Source: Candidatus Jettenia ecosi (lineage in GTDB: Bacteria; Planctomycetota; Brocadiia; Brocadiales; Brocadiaceae). Taken from it: a stretch of DNA of 64,000 nt. Location: assembly GCA_005524015.1 (NCBI GenBank), contig SULG01000005.1, positions 1-64,000 of the forward strand, given 5' to 3'. A model generated the notes under the pieces. It saw only the letters and a list, made by a program, of their open reading frames with translations. It did not search any database and had not been told where the DNA came from. Numbering within the stretch: the stretch's first letter is position 1; the number at the start of each line of letters is the position of its first letter. A program made the position numbers and the translations under genes. Below are positions 49,868-57,668 of this stretch, in pieces.

Positions 49868-51406
49868 TTATGTAATTTGACTACTTGTCTTATATTTTTC
49901 TCGATATAAATTAGTTAATTCAAGTCTCAATTGAAATAATACTTCCCAAACTTCATTATTACCATTTTCATCCCTGCAAAGGTCATCCCACTCTTCATTA
50001 CTGTAGCCATCTTTAATTTCGGCAAGCAATGCAAACCAATCTTCAATCGTGTGCGGTTTTACTTGGTCTTGCTTAAAAGCTGTTAAAATTCTTTTCTCAA
50101 ATCGCTCTTTCCCCTCTTTGCCAATGTAATAATCAAAGAAGTCATGGGCAAATGTTTTAATCTTAGGATATTTAGGATGAGCAACCATTGCAATATCACC
50201 TCCTATCATAGGGTGTTCTGCATCTTTTATATCATGATTTAAATAGAACCAGACAATTCTGGCACTAATTGAGTGTTTACTATCGGCTGGACGAAGTGGA
50301 TGTATATCACAAGGAAATAAAATAAGGTAGTCTTCTAAACTCAAGCTAACTTCTGACAACTTTATGATAATATTTTTAATTCGTCTGTAATCTTCAGAAG
50401 GATTTTCCTTTAATGTCTGCAAGTCCTTCTCTTTTATGATCTTTTTTGTCTCTCCAGCAATCCATTTTGCTACTGCAAGTGCTTCAGGTAAATATCCAAG
50501 GATTTTTACTGTATACAAATCGAAAAGTTCTATACTAGCTGGTGCTCGAATAAAACTTTTAGTTTTTTTTGATTCAACCTTATATGGGTAAAATGGGTGA
50601 TATTCTTTTTTTTCTTTAATACGCTGCAATAATTGAGATTCTTCCTTATTAAAGTTTTGTTCGTCTCTCAAATATCTTTCAATCTCGCCTTTCAGCTTAC
50701 CACGCCACGCTTCCCACAAAAATTGGATTGCATCGTTAGGAATCTCGATAATCTCAAGATACGGGTCTTGTCCTGTGTTTGAAAATCGCCAAAGATTAAG
50801 GCATATGTATTCTGGTAATTCTTCCAAGCTTTTTCGCTGTATTAAATCATTTATACGGCCTAGTAAAAGAAAGGTGATTGAGTTATAACCTCCGTCTTTT
50901 CCCCAAGTTTCCACTTTGTCTGTTAGTGCAGCTTTCTGCATCGTTTCTCTATAAACTTCCTCTACCATTGATTGAAACAAGGGAACGTCGTTGATAGCTA
51001 CATCATTTGTTTGAAAGCAAATTAACTTACCACCTAACATTGCCGTACCCATTGGCAATAACTGCACTGCCAACAAGCTTAATGCACTGAGCCTTAAAGA
51101 TCGGCTAGCGGAAGGGAGGGTTTGTACATCACTCATCGTTCCTGCTAAAGGGAACCACTCTTTTGCTATATTTTTACCGCTCATTTCCAGGAAGGATGTT
51201 GCTTTGAACTTGCCTGTTGCTTCACAAAATGCACCAGTTGAATATGTCCCATTCTTAATATCTTCAATCAATCCCTTAATGATAGTTACGTATTCATTTA
51301 ATCCCTTATCTTCTATTAGATTATCTGTTTTTTTGTCCAATCGTTTTTGTTGTTTCTCCAAATCTTTTTCTATATCTATATTTGTTTTTTCAATCTTTTT
51401 CTCCAA
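49868..51406 (-). CDS. cas8: Cas8b1/Cst1, C-terminal part of split gene
   Basis: Large Cascade subunit, responsible for PAM recognition and Cas3 recruitment. This 512-codon frame carries CEATGKFKATSFLEMSGKN, the LSLLAVQLLPMGTAMLGGK block and ICLNLWRFSNTGQDPYLEI, typical of Cst1. It starts with a coiled coil (KKIEKTNIDIEKDLEKQQKR). The first usable start is a TTG with no good ribosome site. The preceding frame ends 17 bases upstream in a different phase at AAAAAATAAAAAAT. One extra A, or a -1 shift, joins the two into about 648 residues. Confidence 0.88.
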   Translation of the reverse strand: MEKKIEKTNIDIEKDLEKQQKRLDKKTDNLIEDKGLNEYVTIIKGLIEDIKNGTYSTGAFCEATGKFKATSFLEMSGKNIAKEWFPLAGTMSDVQTLPSASRSLRLSALSLLAVQLLPMGTAMLGGKLICFQTNDVAINDVPLFQSMVEEVYRETMQKAALTDKVETWGKDGGYNSITFLLLGRINDLIQRKSLEELPEYICLNLWRFSNTGQDPYLEIIEIPNDAIQFLWEAWRGKLKGEIERYLRDEQNFNKEESQLLQRIKEKKEYHPFYPYKVESKKTKSFIRAPASIELFDLYTVKILGYLPEALAVAKWIAGETKKIIKEKDLQTLKENPSEDYRRIKNIIIKLSEVSLSLEDYLILFPCDIHPLRPADSKHSISARIVWFYLNHDIKDAEHPMIGGDIAMVAHPKYPKIKTFAHDFFDYYIGKEGKERFEKRILTAFKQDQVKPHTIEDWFALLAEIKDGYSNEEWDDLCRDENGNNEVWEVLFQLRLELTNLYREKYKTSSQIT

Positions 51407-51423
51407 TTTTTCAATTTTATTTT

Positions 51424-51813
51424 TTATTTTTTAATATCTTTTTCATTGCTCGTATTGACCAATGTCTCTTTTTCAGATTCAAGATCTTTTTCAGTTTCTG
51501 TGATCTGTGCCCTTTTTTGCTCGATCTTTTTTATTAGATCATCCAAGGTCTTTGTAGGATTAGTGCTTGTATTTGTTAATGGGCCATTGCTGCTAAATAT
51601 CATAGTATAGCAATTAAGTCTGCGATTAGTATTTGTCAACCAAGAGTACTCTTCGCCAGAACAATTCATTTTAGATTTGCAAACCTGTGCAATAATATCG
51701 GGAGTTAAATCACGAATTGTTTTTACCTGATATTTAAGTTCTTTAGCTCTCGCTATCATAACAGCAAGCCCCGTGTCCACCCACGGATTTCCTGTCCAAT
51801 TGAATAATGGCAT
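51424..51813 (-). CDS. cas8: Cas8b1/Cst1, N-terminal part of split gene
   Basis: This 129-residue frame begins MPLFNWTGNPWVDTGLAV, the conserved Cst1 start, with AAGGAG upstream. It ends in a charged coiled coil (DDLIKKIEQKRAQITETEKD and on) that continues without a break in the next frame. The zinc CXXC pairs seen in many Cst1 proteins are not evident; single cysteines occur in CKSKMNCSG. Together with 49868-51406 it forms one cas8. Confidence 0.88.
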   Translation of the reverse strand: MPLFNWTGNPWVDTGLAVMIARAKELKYQVKTIRDLTPDIIAQVCKSKMNCSGEEYSWLTNTNRRLNCYTMIFSSNGPLTNTSTNPTKTLDDLIKKIEQKRAQITETEKDLESEKETLVNTSNEKDIKK

Positions 51814-51825
51814 GGCTAACTCCTT

Positions 51826-51895
51826 ATAAAAGTGTTCAAGCAGTTTAGCCGTTCAAATCGTAACAACCGATTAAACTGTTCAAGTAGATGAATAA
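51826..51895. repeat. 9-nt 'GTTCAAGCA/GTTTAGCCG' repeat cluster
   Basis: GTTCAAGCAGTTTAGCCGTT and ACCGATTAAACTGTTCAAG are degenerate copies of the 9-base unit that is densest at 53175-53303. The cluster lies directly upstream of the cas8 start. Confidence 0.7.
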
Positions 51896-51956
51896 TGACA
51901 TAATGCCCCCTAATTTGAATTCCCTTATAAAAACCCCGAGGAAATTTTGATTGCTG

Positions 51957-52303
51957 TTAAAAAGGCTTTTCTTCTTCAATCTTAAGCGATGCAATCGGTT
52001 CAATAATCTCTTCATGAATATCATAATCTGCTATCTCTCTTATTTTTCTAGCTTCTATAACCATCCGATGATATTTAGGGTCAATCCTGCACGGCTTAGC
52101 AAAATAATATCCAAAAGCAGATTCTACCGCCGAGTGTTTTATGGCATTAATCCCTTCAGATTTCAAAAGTGCCTATGTAGCATAAAACATAGAGTAATAG
52201 ACTTTACTGGCATCTTCTGATGGGTAACCATATTCATTAACTCTTTAGCTACTTCAAGGGCATGTTCTGCCTTTGCTATAAGCCTTTTGACTTCCTCGCT
52301 CAT
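51957..52303 (-). pseudogene. HEPN-domain protein (HepT-like), broken
   Basis: The minus strand starts MSEEVKRLIAKAEHALEVA. After one frameshift it continues GYPSEDASKVYYSMFYAT, hits an in-frame TAG, and resumes ALLKSEGINAIKHSAVESAF to RKIREIADYDIHEEI. This is a whole HEPN domain of the kind paired with nucleotidyltransferases. One frameshift and one stop inactivate it. Its start overlaps the stop of the upstream nucleotidyltransferase remnant (ATGA), so the two were an operon. Confidence 0.8.
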
Positions 52304-52609
52304 ACAGAAATACCTTCTTTTTGAATGTGTTTATAAAAAGAAAAACCCCTGGCATCTGCCTCATCAAACTGTGATTTGCTGAAAACCTTAAGAGAGATTA
52401 TTGGTTTAAAGTCATAATCTCACATTACACTATAGGCGACATCCTCCAGTTTTTTCTCTTACGAGAACAATAACATCCAGGTCAGAGTCTTCTGTCTCCT
52501 CATCCCTTGCCCTTGAACCAAATACTATTATTTTTTCTATCTGAACCCGAATATCCTCTGTCAATTGCATCTTGAATTCCAAAATAATCTCTTTATCTTC
52601 TTCTTTCAT
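52300..52609 (-). pseudogene. minimal nucleotidyltransferase (MntA-like antitoxin), broken
   Basis: The minus strand from the ATG at 52609, preceded by GGAGG, gives MKEEDKEIILEFKMQLTEDI. It continues with VFGSRARDEETEDSDLDVIV, which contains GS followed by ten residues and DxD, the MntA motif. After LVRE the frame shifts to KLEDVAYSVM, meets a TGA, and resumes DYDFKPIISLKVFSKSQFD to EGISV. It is the antitoxin half of a type VII HepT-MntA pair, decayed like its partner. Confidence 0.82.
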
Positions 52610-52652
52610 GTTGCCTCCACTATGTAAAAATTATGTTTTGAAAAAATTCTAA

Positions 52653-52815
52653 AAAGCTCCGTTAGGAGCGGTATATTATTAGAACAAGGGTCTATACCCA
52701 TGGTAAGCTCCAGAGGAGCGGCATAGTAAGGCATGTATATATCGCTCCTCTGGAGCTTTATTCTCCTGTTTTGTATTCTAACTATTGGTATTTCACCCCT
52801 ACGGGGTTATTTCTC
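52653..52815. repeat. palindromic 'GCTCCAGAGGAGCG' elements in gene-free region
   Basis: AAGCTCCGTTAGGAGCGG (about 52654), AAGCTCCAGAGGAGCGGCAT (about 52720) and the inverted ATCGCTCCTCTGGAGCTT (about 52741) are related small palindromes. A separate CACCCCTACGGGGT hairpin lies at about 52795. Confidence 0.7.
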
Positions 52816-52889
52816 AAAAAAGAAAATTAAATAAATTTCTTCTGTTGATATTCCCTAAGTTATAAAGAAGCAAGATTTTGCGTCTCTAC

Positions 52890-52965
52890 TGTGGTTATAT
52901 GCGGAACATAAGGCAGAGATTGCTTCAGACAATACCCTCGCAATGACGGCGGGGTTGTCTTTCCT
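52890..52965. repeat. 'AGAGATTGC..CCTCGCAATGAC' dispersed repeat
   Basis: GCAGAGATTGCTTCAGAC followed by CCCTCGCAATGACGGCG resembles the CATTGCGAGG/GAAGCAATCTC element scattered in many bacterial genomes. The 52610-53077 stretch holds only repeats and no gene that I can see. Confidence 0.6.
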
Positions 52966-53077
52966 CTGTTGATGATATGTTCGGTTTCATCCTGAGAATA
53001 CTATAGTTACCTTTTATGTAAATATTCCATATGCAAAAACATAATTTTAATTACACAAAAAGGCATGTTTTATCAAG

Positions 53078-53149
53078 TTACCTTTCCTTTCTCAACTTTT
53101 TTATCCTGCTATCCACCCATGGATTCCCCGTCCAATTGAATAACGGCAT
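53078..53149 (-). pseudogene. remnant of a second cas8 5' end
   Basis: The minus strand from the ATG at 53149 reads MPLFNWTGNPWVD, identical to the first 13 residues of Cas8 at 51813. It then departs into SRIKKLRKER and stops at 53078. Over those 39 bases there are five differences, all at third codon positions and all silent. A Shine-Dalgarno-like GAAGGA precedes it. It is what remains of a cas8 homologue, not a recent copy. Confidence 0.85.
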
Positions 53150-53174
53150 GATTTTCCTTCACATTAAAATAAAG

Positions 53175-53303
53175 ATTAAGCCGTTTAATAAACCGTTCAA
53201 GCTGTTTAAGCCGTTCAAACCGAAAAAAGCAGTTCAAGCCGATTAAAACGTACAAACCGTTCAAGCTGAAAAAAGCAGTTTAAGCCGTTCAAGCGATTCA
53301 AGA
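53175..53303. repeat. 9-nt tandem/degenerate repeat (CCGTTTAAG / CCGTTCAAG)
   Basis: Units such as CCGTTCAAG, CTGTTTAAG, CCGTTCAAA, CAGTTCAAG and CAGTTTAAG follow one another with period nine and a few insertions. The array reaches the 3' end of the S23-like gene. Further copies lie at 51826-51895 and 53810-53880, and in frame inside cas6. Confidence 0.9.
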
Positions 53304-53762
53304 GAGTTTGGTTGCCTGGCCAGGGTTTGATTTAACTCTGTTCACAATTTCATCTACAATTTCTTTTATACTTTTTTGCCTTGGTAATTTGTATTTTGAC
53401 CCTTTGTATTGACTACCTTTTAAGTGCTCCATAAAGTTATTAATCATTATTGAAATACGTTTACATTGTTCAATAATAGGATTCAAATCTTTCAGAGAAA
53501 TATACCCCTGATCACCTGCTATATACAACTGGCATCGCACCTCACCACATGACCCCTTGGCTATCGATAAAAATTGGATGAGTTCCTGATTGCCGCCTCT
53601 TTCATAGCCTTCGGCTACGTTCGACATGATGGAAACGGATGCTCGCCTGATTTGGTCTCTGAGGCTGTAATCTTTTACAAAGGCACCCTCTTTGGTAATT
53701 TCATAAACTTTATTTGTTAATACCCTCGCTGCCTTCCAGATCTCAAGGTCTTCGAAGTGCAT
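53298..53762 (-). CDS. four helix bundle protein (23S rRNA intervening-sequence family)
   Basis: The 154-residue protein has the family start FEDLEIWKAARVLTNKVYEI and then YSLRDQIRRASVSIMSNVAEGYERG and FLSIAKGSCGEVRCQLYIA. These define the S23/IVP family of unknown function. It is inserted between cas6 and cas8. The 9-nt repeat runs up to its last codons, so the C-terminal tail (NPGQATKLS) may have been altered by repeat growth. Confidence 0.9.
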   Translation of the reverse strand: MHFEDLEIWKAARVLTNKVYEITKEGAFVKDYSLRDQIRRASVSIMSNVAEGYERGGNQELIQFLSIAKGSCGEVRCQLYIAGDQGYISLKDLNPIIEQCKRISIMINNFMEHLKGSQYKGSKYKLPRQKSIKEIVDEIVNRVKSNPGQATKLS

Positions 53763-53809
53763 AGGGAATCTCCTGTTAGAGGTTTTAAAGAAATAATGTA
53801 GAAATAGTT

Positions 53810-53880
53810 CAAACTGATTAAACCGTTAAAACAATTCAAACCTCGTTTAAACAGATCAAGCAGTTTAAGCCGTTCAAGTG
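53810..53880. repeat. 9-nt repeat cluster at the cas6 3' end
   Basis: Units AAACCGTTAAAACAATTC, CAGATCAAGCAGTTTAAG and CCGTTCAAGTGG fill the gap between cas6 and the S23-like gene. The last unit runs into the final cas6 codons. Confidence 0.75.
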
Positions 53881-54743
53881 GTTTGAACGGCTTCTACATA
53901 TCCACATCCCATACTATTATTTTGCCCAAAGCCACATTCCAGGCCGATCCTGATTAATGCTTTATGGCCGGTAACAATAAAGGGCTGCAAGGTGCCTTTT
54001 ATATTGATGGGTCTCACACTGCCGTCTAATCCGGTACTAAAAACAGTAAACTGTTTTATTGGTTTTCCAGCAATGGGATAGAAGGCAAACTTTAGGTGCT
54101 CGCCGTCGCTGCTAAAGGGTTTACCATAAAGCGTTTCGTATTTGTGTATGAGATTTTGTCTCAAAAATTCCTCGTAACCTTCATCTCCAGGATACAGAAA
54201 GACATCCTGTTGGCCTTGCGGCATAGGTTTTTTGATGAAAATAGGGGATTCCAAAGGACAGAGGTTTAAGCTGTTTAAACCGTTTAAATCGTTTAAGTGG
54301 TTTAGAGTATCCGGCAGTGTTTCTACCTGATAAACGTTGAACGTCTGTCTGCCAAGCCTCACCGCCTGCCCTTCAGTAAATATACCGTCTACCAGGTGTT
54401 GAATAAATAGATCGACGGGTGATGCTATTTGAAAGGAAAAAGTGAAATGATTGGATGGAGAAGCTTTAAATGAGAAACCACCATTTGAGTTATTGAAATT
54501 GTTTGCATGGTTTGCGTTGTCTGAACGGATAATCTTGATTGGACCATGGAATAGTATCCCCGAGAAGACAAAGAACTTGAACCTCTTGTCCTTTTTGTAA
54601 ACAAAGCCTTGTTCATGAAGCCATCGGGAATAGTCGGGGTTTGATGTGAAGAGAAATCCGTAGATTAACGCCTGTATCTGATGTTGATAGTTGAAGTCGA
54701 TAATGGCTGACCTATCTGCTGAAAGCGTTATCTTTATTCTCAT
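53874..54743 (-). CDS. cas6: CRISPR repeat endoribonuclease Cas6
   Basis: Cas6 cuts pre-crRNA within each repeat. The protein starts MRIKITLSADRSAIIDFNYQ, has a likely active-site His in the N-terminal third, and ends with the glycine-rich loop ECGFGQNNSMGCGYVEAV. At 289 residues it is longer than the usual 240-260. The excess sits in two low-complexity Asn-rich stretches: NANHANNFNNSNGG (about residue 80) and LNHLNDLNGLNSLNL (about residue 150). The second is coded by the 9-nt repeat read in frame. It heads the cas operon behind its own promoter. Confidence 0.92.
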   Translation of the reverse strand: MRIKITLSADRSAIIDFNYQHQIQALIYGFLFTSNPDYSRWLHEQGFVYKKDKRFKFFVFSGILFHGPIKIIRSDNANHANNFNNSNGGFSFKASPSNHFTFSFQIASPVDLFIQHLVDGIFTEGQAVRLGRQTFNVYQVETLPDTLNHLNDLNGLNSLNLCPLESPIFIKKPMPQGQQDVFLYPGDEGYEEFLRQNLIHKYETLYGKPFSSDGEHLKFAFYPIAGKPIKQFTVFSTGLDGSVRPINIKGTLQPFIVTGHKALIRIGLECGFGQNNSMGCGYVEAVQTT

Positions 54744-54780
54744 AGGTATCTGTTTTGAAATTCTTTTCTATTTTTTTGTC

Positions 54781-54808
54781 ACAATAGCAAATTGGAATAT
54801 AATGTCAA
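54781..54808 (-). promoter_or_regulatory. sigma-70 promoter for the cas operon
   Basis: On the minus strand TTGACA (54808-54803) and TATTGT (54786-54781) are 16 bases apart. The -10 would be about 40 bases before the cas6 ATG. Confidence 0.6.
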
Positions 54809-55010
54809 ATGTTTTTTAAATAAATTCGCAACACATTTTTCTATTTACGAAAGAAGATTAAATAGTATCGGCATTGTTTCAATATAAGATCTCTTTCCCG
54901 TTGCATATGCGCTTAATTGACAAAAAGGTTGCTAAAAAAGTACCTATTTTAGTAATATAGTAGCTTACGTACTATACGCAGGATTTTTCATTTTATTTGA
55001 AGGTAAACAA

Positions 55011-55283
55011 ATGTCAGACAATATTGAAAGGCATAAGGACCTCAGTAAGAGGGTTTTAATTCCGAACGAGCAGAAATCCCCGGAGCAACGGGCATCCGGG
55101 CAAATTCAGAGGGCGCCTGCGCAGCTCATACAGGCATTTTTTCTGGGCGCAATGGTAGGGTTTTCTGTTTTTGTAGTAATTTGGATTATTGCAGGTTTTT
55201 CAAAACTAGCGATTGTAGCGCCATTCGTGGGAGGTATTTTTGGTATAGTTGTTGAAATGATGAGGCAGAAAACTAAGGTGTAG
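55011..55283 (+). CDS. small membrane protein, two helices
   Basis: The 90-residue protein has a polar N-terminus (residues 1-37) and two hydrophobic helices (FFLGAMVGFSVFVVIWIIAG and LAIVAPFVGGIFGIVVEMM), then a basic end (RQKTKV). I do not recognise the family. It lies 88 bases before the GTPase gene on the same strand and is divergent from cas6, so it may anchor the GTPase pair to the membrane. Confidence 0.6.
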   Translation: MSDNIERHKDLSKRVLIPNEQKSPEQRASGQIQRAPAQLIQAFFLGAMVGFSVFVVIWIIAGFSKLAIVAPFVGGIFGIVVEMMRQKTKV

Positions 55284-55371
55284 TATGGGTATGGGGTTTT
55301 ATCATGAGATAGAATATATTCCAAAACTTCCCACAGTAATTATAAAATGATTTATGAGAGGTGAATGAGAT

Positions 55372-56445
55372 ATGAAGGTAACTATGGTAGGTATATCAGG
55401 TTCTGGCAAAACAGCATATATGTCAGCACTTTATGAAACGCTTGGAGATGCGGGTCAAAATGAGGCGGGTTTTTATATTGCCCCGCGTTCTGTACAGCAA
55501 TTTGATAAAGCCATATTGAGCGTTGGTGATTTTAGCAGATTTTCACTTGCCGATAAATTAAAATGGCCTGACGGTACACAGCAGACAACGGTATGGCCTT
55601 TTACTGTGTATCATAATTCAAGGCCGGTAACCTATTTTGATTGGATAGATTATCGCGGAGGTATTTTAACAGAAATTACGGATACAACGGATACTCAGGA
55701 GGCCCCGGATATGGTCAGATCAGAAATTACTGACCTGGCTTCTCATATTGAGCTCAGTAATGCTGTTATCCTGGTTGCAGATGCCTTTGTCCTGACGTAT
55801 TATCCGAATATTAAAGAAGCACGGCATCGGTCAGGAGCCCGCAGGATCCATGAGATATTCACAACCTATAGCAGAATTTATCCAAATAGGAATTTAATAT
55901 TTGTAATCATGTTAACAAAGGCAGATACGGTTGATGACAAGTGGAAAACTGACAATTATGCGCCGTTGATTGAACGGGGCCTGGAAGTATTTAATCAGAT
56001 GGTATCTTTACAGAAGCAGAATCCCTCCTGGGAGGGGTGTATTGTTCCTGTCTCTGCAGTAGGAGAGGGTAATGTTCATCGGTCTGTTACTCCTACAGAG
56101 GATATAAAACATCCTTTTAGGTCCGAAGATAAGATTGTGGGATTTCCACAACCGGTGAATGCAGAACATGTTTTGTTTTATTGTTTAGGGCAAACTTTAA
56201 AGCAGATGAGAGAGGAAGCCGGCAAGAGTATAAGGCAAAGAGAAAAAGAACTTTCAGAAATCCTGAAACAAGCAGGGCTGGTAAATAAAATCTGGTCTCT
56301 CATCATGCGTAAGCCTGATGCCGAGAGTATTGCCAGAGCTATTTTAGAAGAAAAAAATAAGGATTACGAGATTTTAAGCCAATTTGAGACACACATAGAG
56401 CCACTCTTGGGCAAAGCATTGGAGAGGGTAAGGCAGATCAAATGA
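55372..56445 (+). CDS. TRAFAC-type GTPase (double-GTPase/DO-GTPase2-like)
   Basis: The 357-residue protein has a P-loop GISGSGKT (residues 8-14), a G3-like DYRG (93-96) and a G4-like TKAD (182-185), all at GTPase spacing. The C-terminal 90 residues are helical and charged (LKQMREEAGKSIRQREKEL), a possible partner-binding arm. The pattern recalls the DO-GTPase families found in proposed bacterial conflict systems, but I assign this by motif memory only. The next gene begins in its stop codon (ATGA), showing translational coupling. Confidence 0.75.
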   Translation: MKVTMVGISGSGKTAYMSALYETLGDAGQNEAGFYIAPRSVQQFDKAILSVGDFSRFSLADKLKWPDGTQQTTVWPFTVYHNSRPVTYFDWIDYRGGILTEITDTTDTQEAPDMVRSEITDLASHIELSNAVILVADAFVLTYYPNIKEARHRSGARRIHEIFTTYSRIYPNRNLIFVIMLTKADTVDDKWKTDNYAPLIERGLEVFNQMVSLQKQNPSWEGCIVPVSAVGEGNVHRSVTPTEDIKHPFRSEDKIVGFPQPVNAEHVLFYCLGQTLKQMREEAGKSIRQREKELSEILKQAGLVNKIWSLIMRKPDAESIARAILEEKNKDYEILSQFETHIEPLLGKALERVRQIK

Positions 56446-57362
56446 AATACCAGGAACTTTTATATTCCCGTTCTTTATCGAAAGATTATCGATGGATGAT
56501 TGTCCCACCGGAAATTTCTCCGGATAGTCTTAAGCTATTAAACCAGCTTTACAATCTGTATGATAAGTACAAAAATGCTTTTTGCAAATCGCCGGTTTTG
56601 CCTCTTTACTGCTTAAACCATTTACAAACTACGTTTCTGGTGAGTTGCGGTTTATCAAACCATAAAGATAAAGATGGGCGAAACATTTACCATTTGCAGG
56701 GCATTAGCATTCCCCCTGAATACAGGAGGCATTTTTGGTTTATCCTTCCCTGGATATTGGCGAATTACGATGGTGAAAATTTGTTAAATATGTGGAGAAA
56801 AGTAGATTTTCCTGCTGCTGACGACATCGTGCGTCGTGCATCGGAGGATTGTTTTTTCAAACTCGACTTGTTGGATAAATCGCTTGCAGAATTAATTAAA
56901 ACATCAAAATTCACCCTTGAGAGATTTGAAGAACTATCCATAGGTGAGCCGATCTATATTCCGTTTGATAAAAATGGTTTAAAAGAACTAGCTCATGTAA
57001 TTGCATCTTCAGATTATGGCGGTGTAAATTTTGCTTTTGGAGCTACATTAGAAATGATCAGGGCTTTTGACTTTAAGATTATCGCAAAGTTAGGTGACAA
57101 TTCGAACATGAAGCTGAACCGGAGGGCGAGGATATCAGAATCTATCCCGTCTTTTATCCCTGATGAACAAGATAAAGACACCAGAGAGCTTGTTGATGAT
57201 CCTATAGACCGTTTTGATCCGAGAAAGAAAGATACTCTTAATAATCAAAGTAAAATATTAAGGAGAAATAATTCTTTTCACATATTTGATCAGTTTGTAC
57301 CTCGCTTCCTATCTATACTCAAGCTAGGAAAGAAACTAAAACGATCCAAGAAATCAGGTTAG
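56442..57362 (+). CDS. GTPase-coupled protein (GAP1-N-like?), function unknown
   Basis: The 306-residue protein starts MKYQELLYSRSLSKDYRWMI and has no obvious catalytic motif. The opening LLYSRS and the later FWFILPWILANYDGENL recall the N-terminal domain of GTPase-associated proteins that accompany DO-GTPases, but the match is weak. The last third is low-complexity and charged, ending in a basic tail (LGKKLKRSKKSG). The 4-base overlap with the GTPase gene makes a joint function likely. Confidence 0.5.
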   Translation: MKYQELLYSRSLSKDYRWMIVPPEISPDSLKLLNQLYNLYDKYKNAFCKSPVLPLYCLNHLQTTFLVSCGLSNHKDKDGRNIYHLQGISIPPEYRRHFWFILPWILANYDGENLLNMWRKVDFPAADDIVRRASEDCFFKLDLLDKSLAELIKTSKFTLERFEELSIGEPIYIPFDKNGLKELAHVIASSDYGGVNFAFGATLEMIRAFDFKIIAKLGDNSNMKLNRRARISESIPSFIPDEQDKDTRELVDDPIDRFDPRKKDTLNNQSKILRRNNSFHIFDQFVPRFLSILKLGKKLKRSKKSG

Positions 57363-57409
57363 TTTTTCGTCAATTCTTTTGTAACTTTTAAATAAAAATA
57401 TTATTTTAT

Positions 57410-57438
57410 TTGACATAAGACAATATACTTGTTATATA
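57410..57438 (+). promoter_or_regulatory. sigma-70 promoter for the riboswitch transcript
   Basis: TTGACA at 57410-57415 and TATATA at 57433-57438 are 17 bases apart. The expected start near 57445 is just before the riboswitch. Confidence 0.8.
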
Positions 57439-57456
57439 GGTAGCGTTTTAAAAATT

Positions 57457-57550
57457 AATACAGAGCGATAAAGGCAAACCCTGAGTGATCAGGGGACGCA
57501 AAGTAAAGGATCTTTCGTCATACTGGTAGAGACGCATCATGATGCTTCTC
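57457..57550 (+). promoter_or_regulatory. c-di-GMP-I (GEMM) riboswitch
   Basis: The sequence contains AAAGGCAAACC, a hairpin CCTGA-GTGA-TCAGG with a GNRA loop, then GGGACGCAAAG and a second element ending GGTAGAGACGC. This is the order and the conserved bases of the GEMM-I aptamer (compare the Vc2 pattern GGCAAACC...GGGACGCAAAG). A strong promoter lies just upstream and a terminator follows at 57615. Confidence 0.85.
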
Positions 57551-57614
57551 TCCTATGAATATTAAAGATAGCCCTACTACCGAACATGATAAATAAATTT
57601 AAAATAAACCAGAG

Positions 57615-57668
57615 AACCTTACCTTGAGAATAGTTAGTTGAATATTCCTGGGGTAAGGTTTTTTGTTT
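57615..57668 (+). terminator. riboswitch-associated intrinsic terminator
   Basis: AACCTTACC (57615-57623) pairs with GGTAAGGTT (57652-57660), followed by TTTTGTTTT. Sitting 65 bases after the aptamer, it is the likely expression platform for the gene at 57949. Confidence 0.8.

Noticed and set aside
53031-53246. Plus-strand frame with PFK repeats
   Set aside because: It is the 9-nt repeat translated on the wrong strand, overlapping the cas8 remnant.
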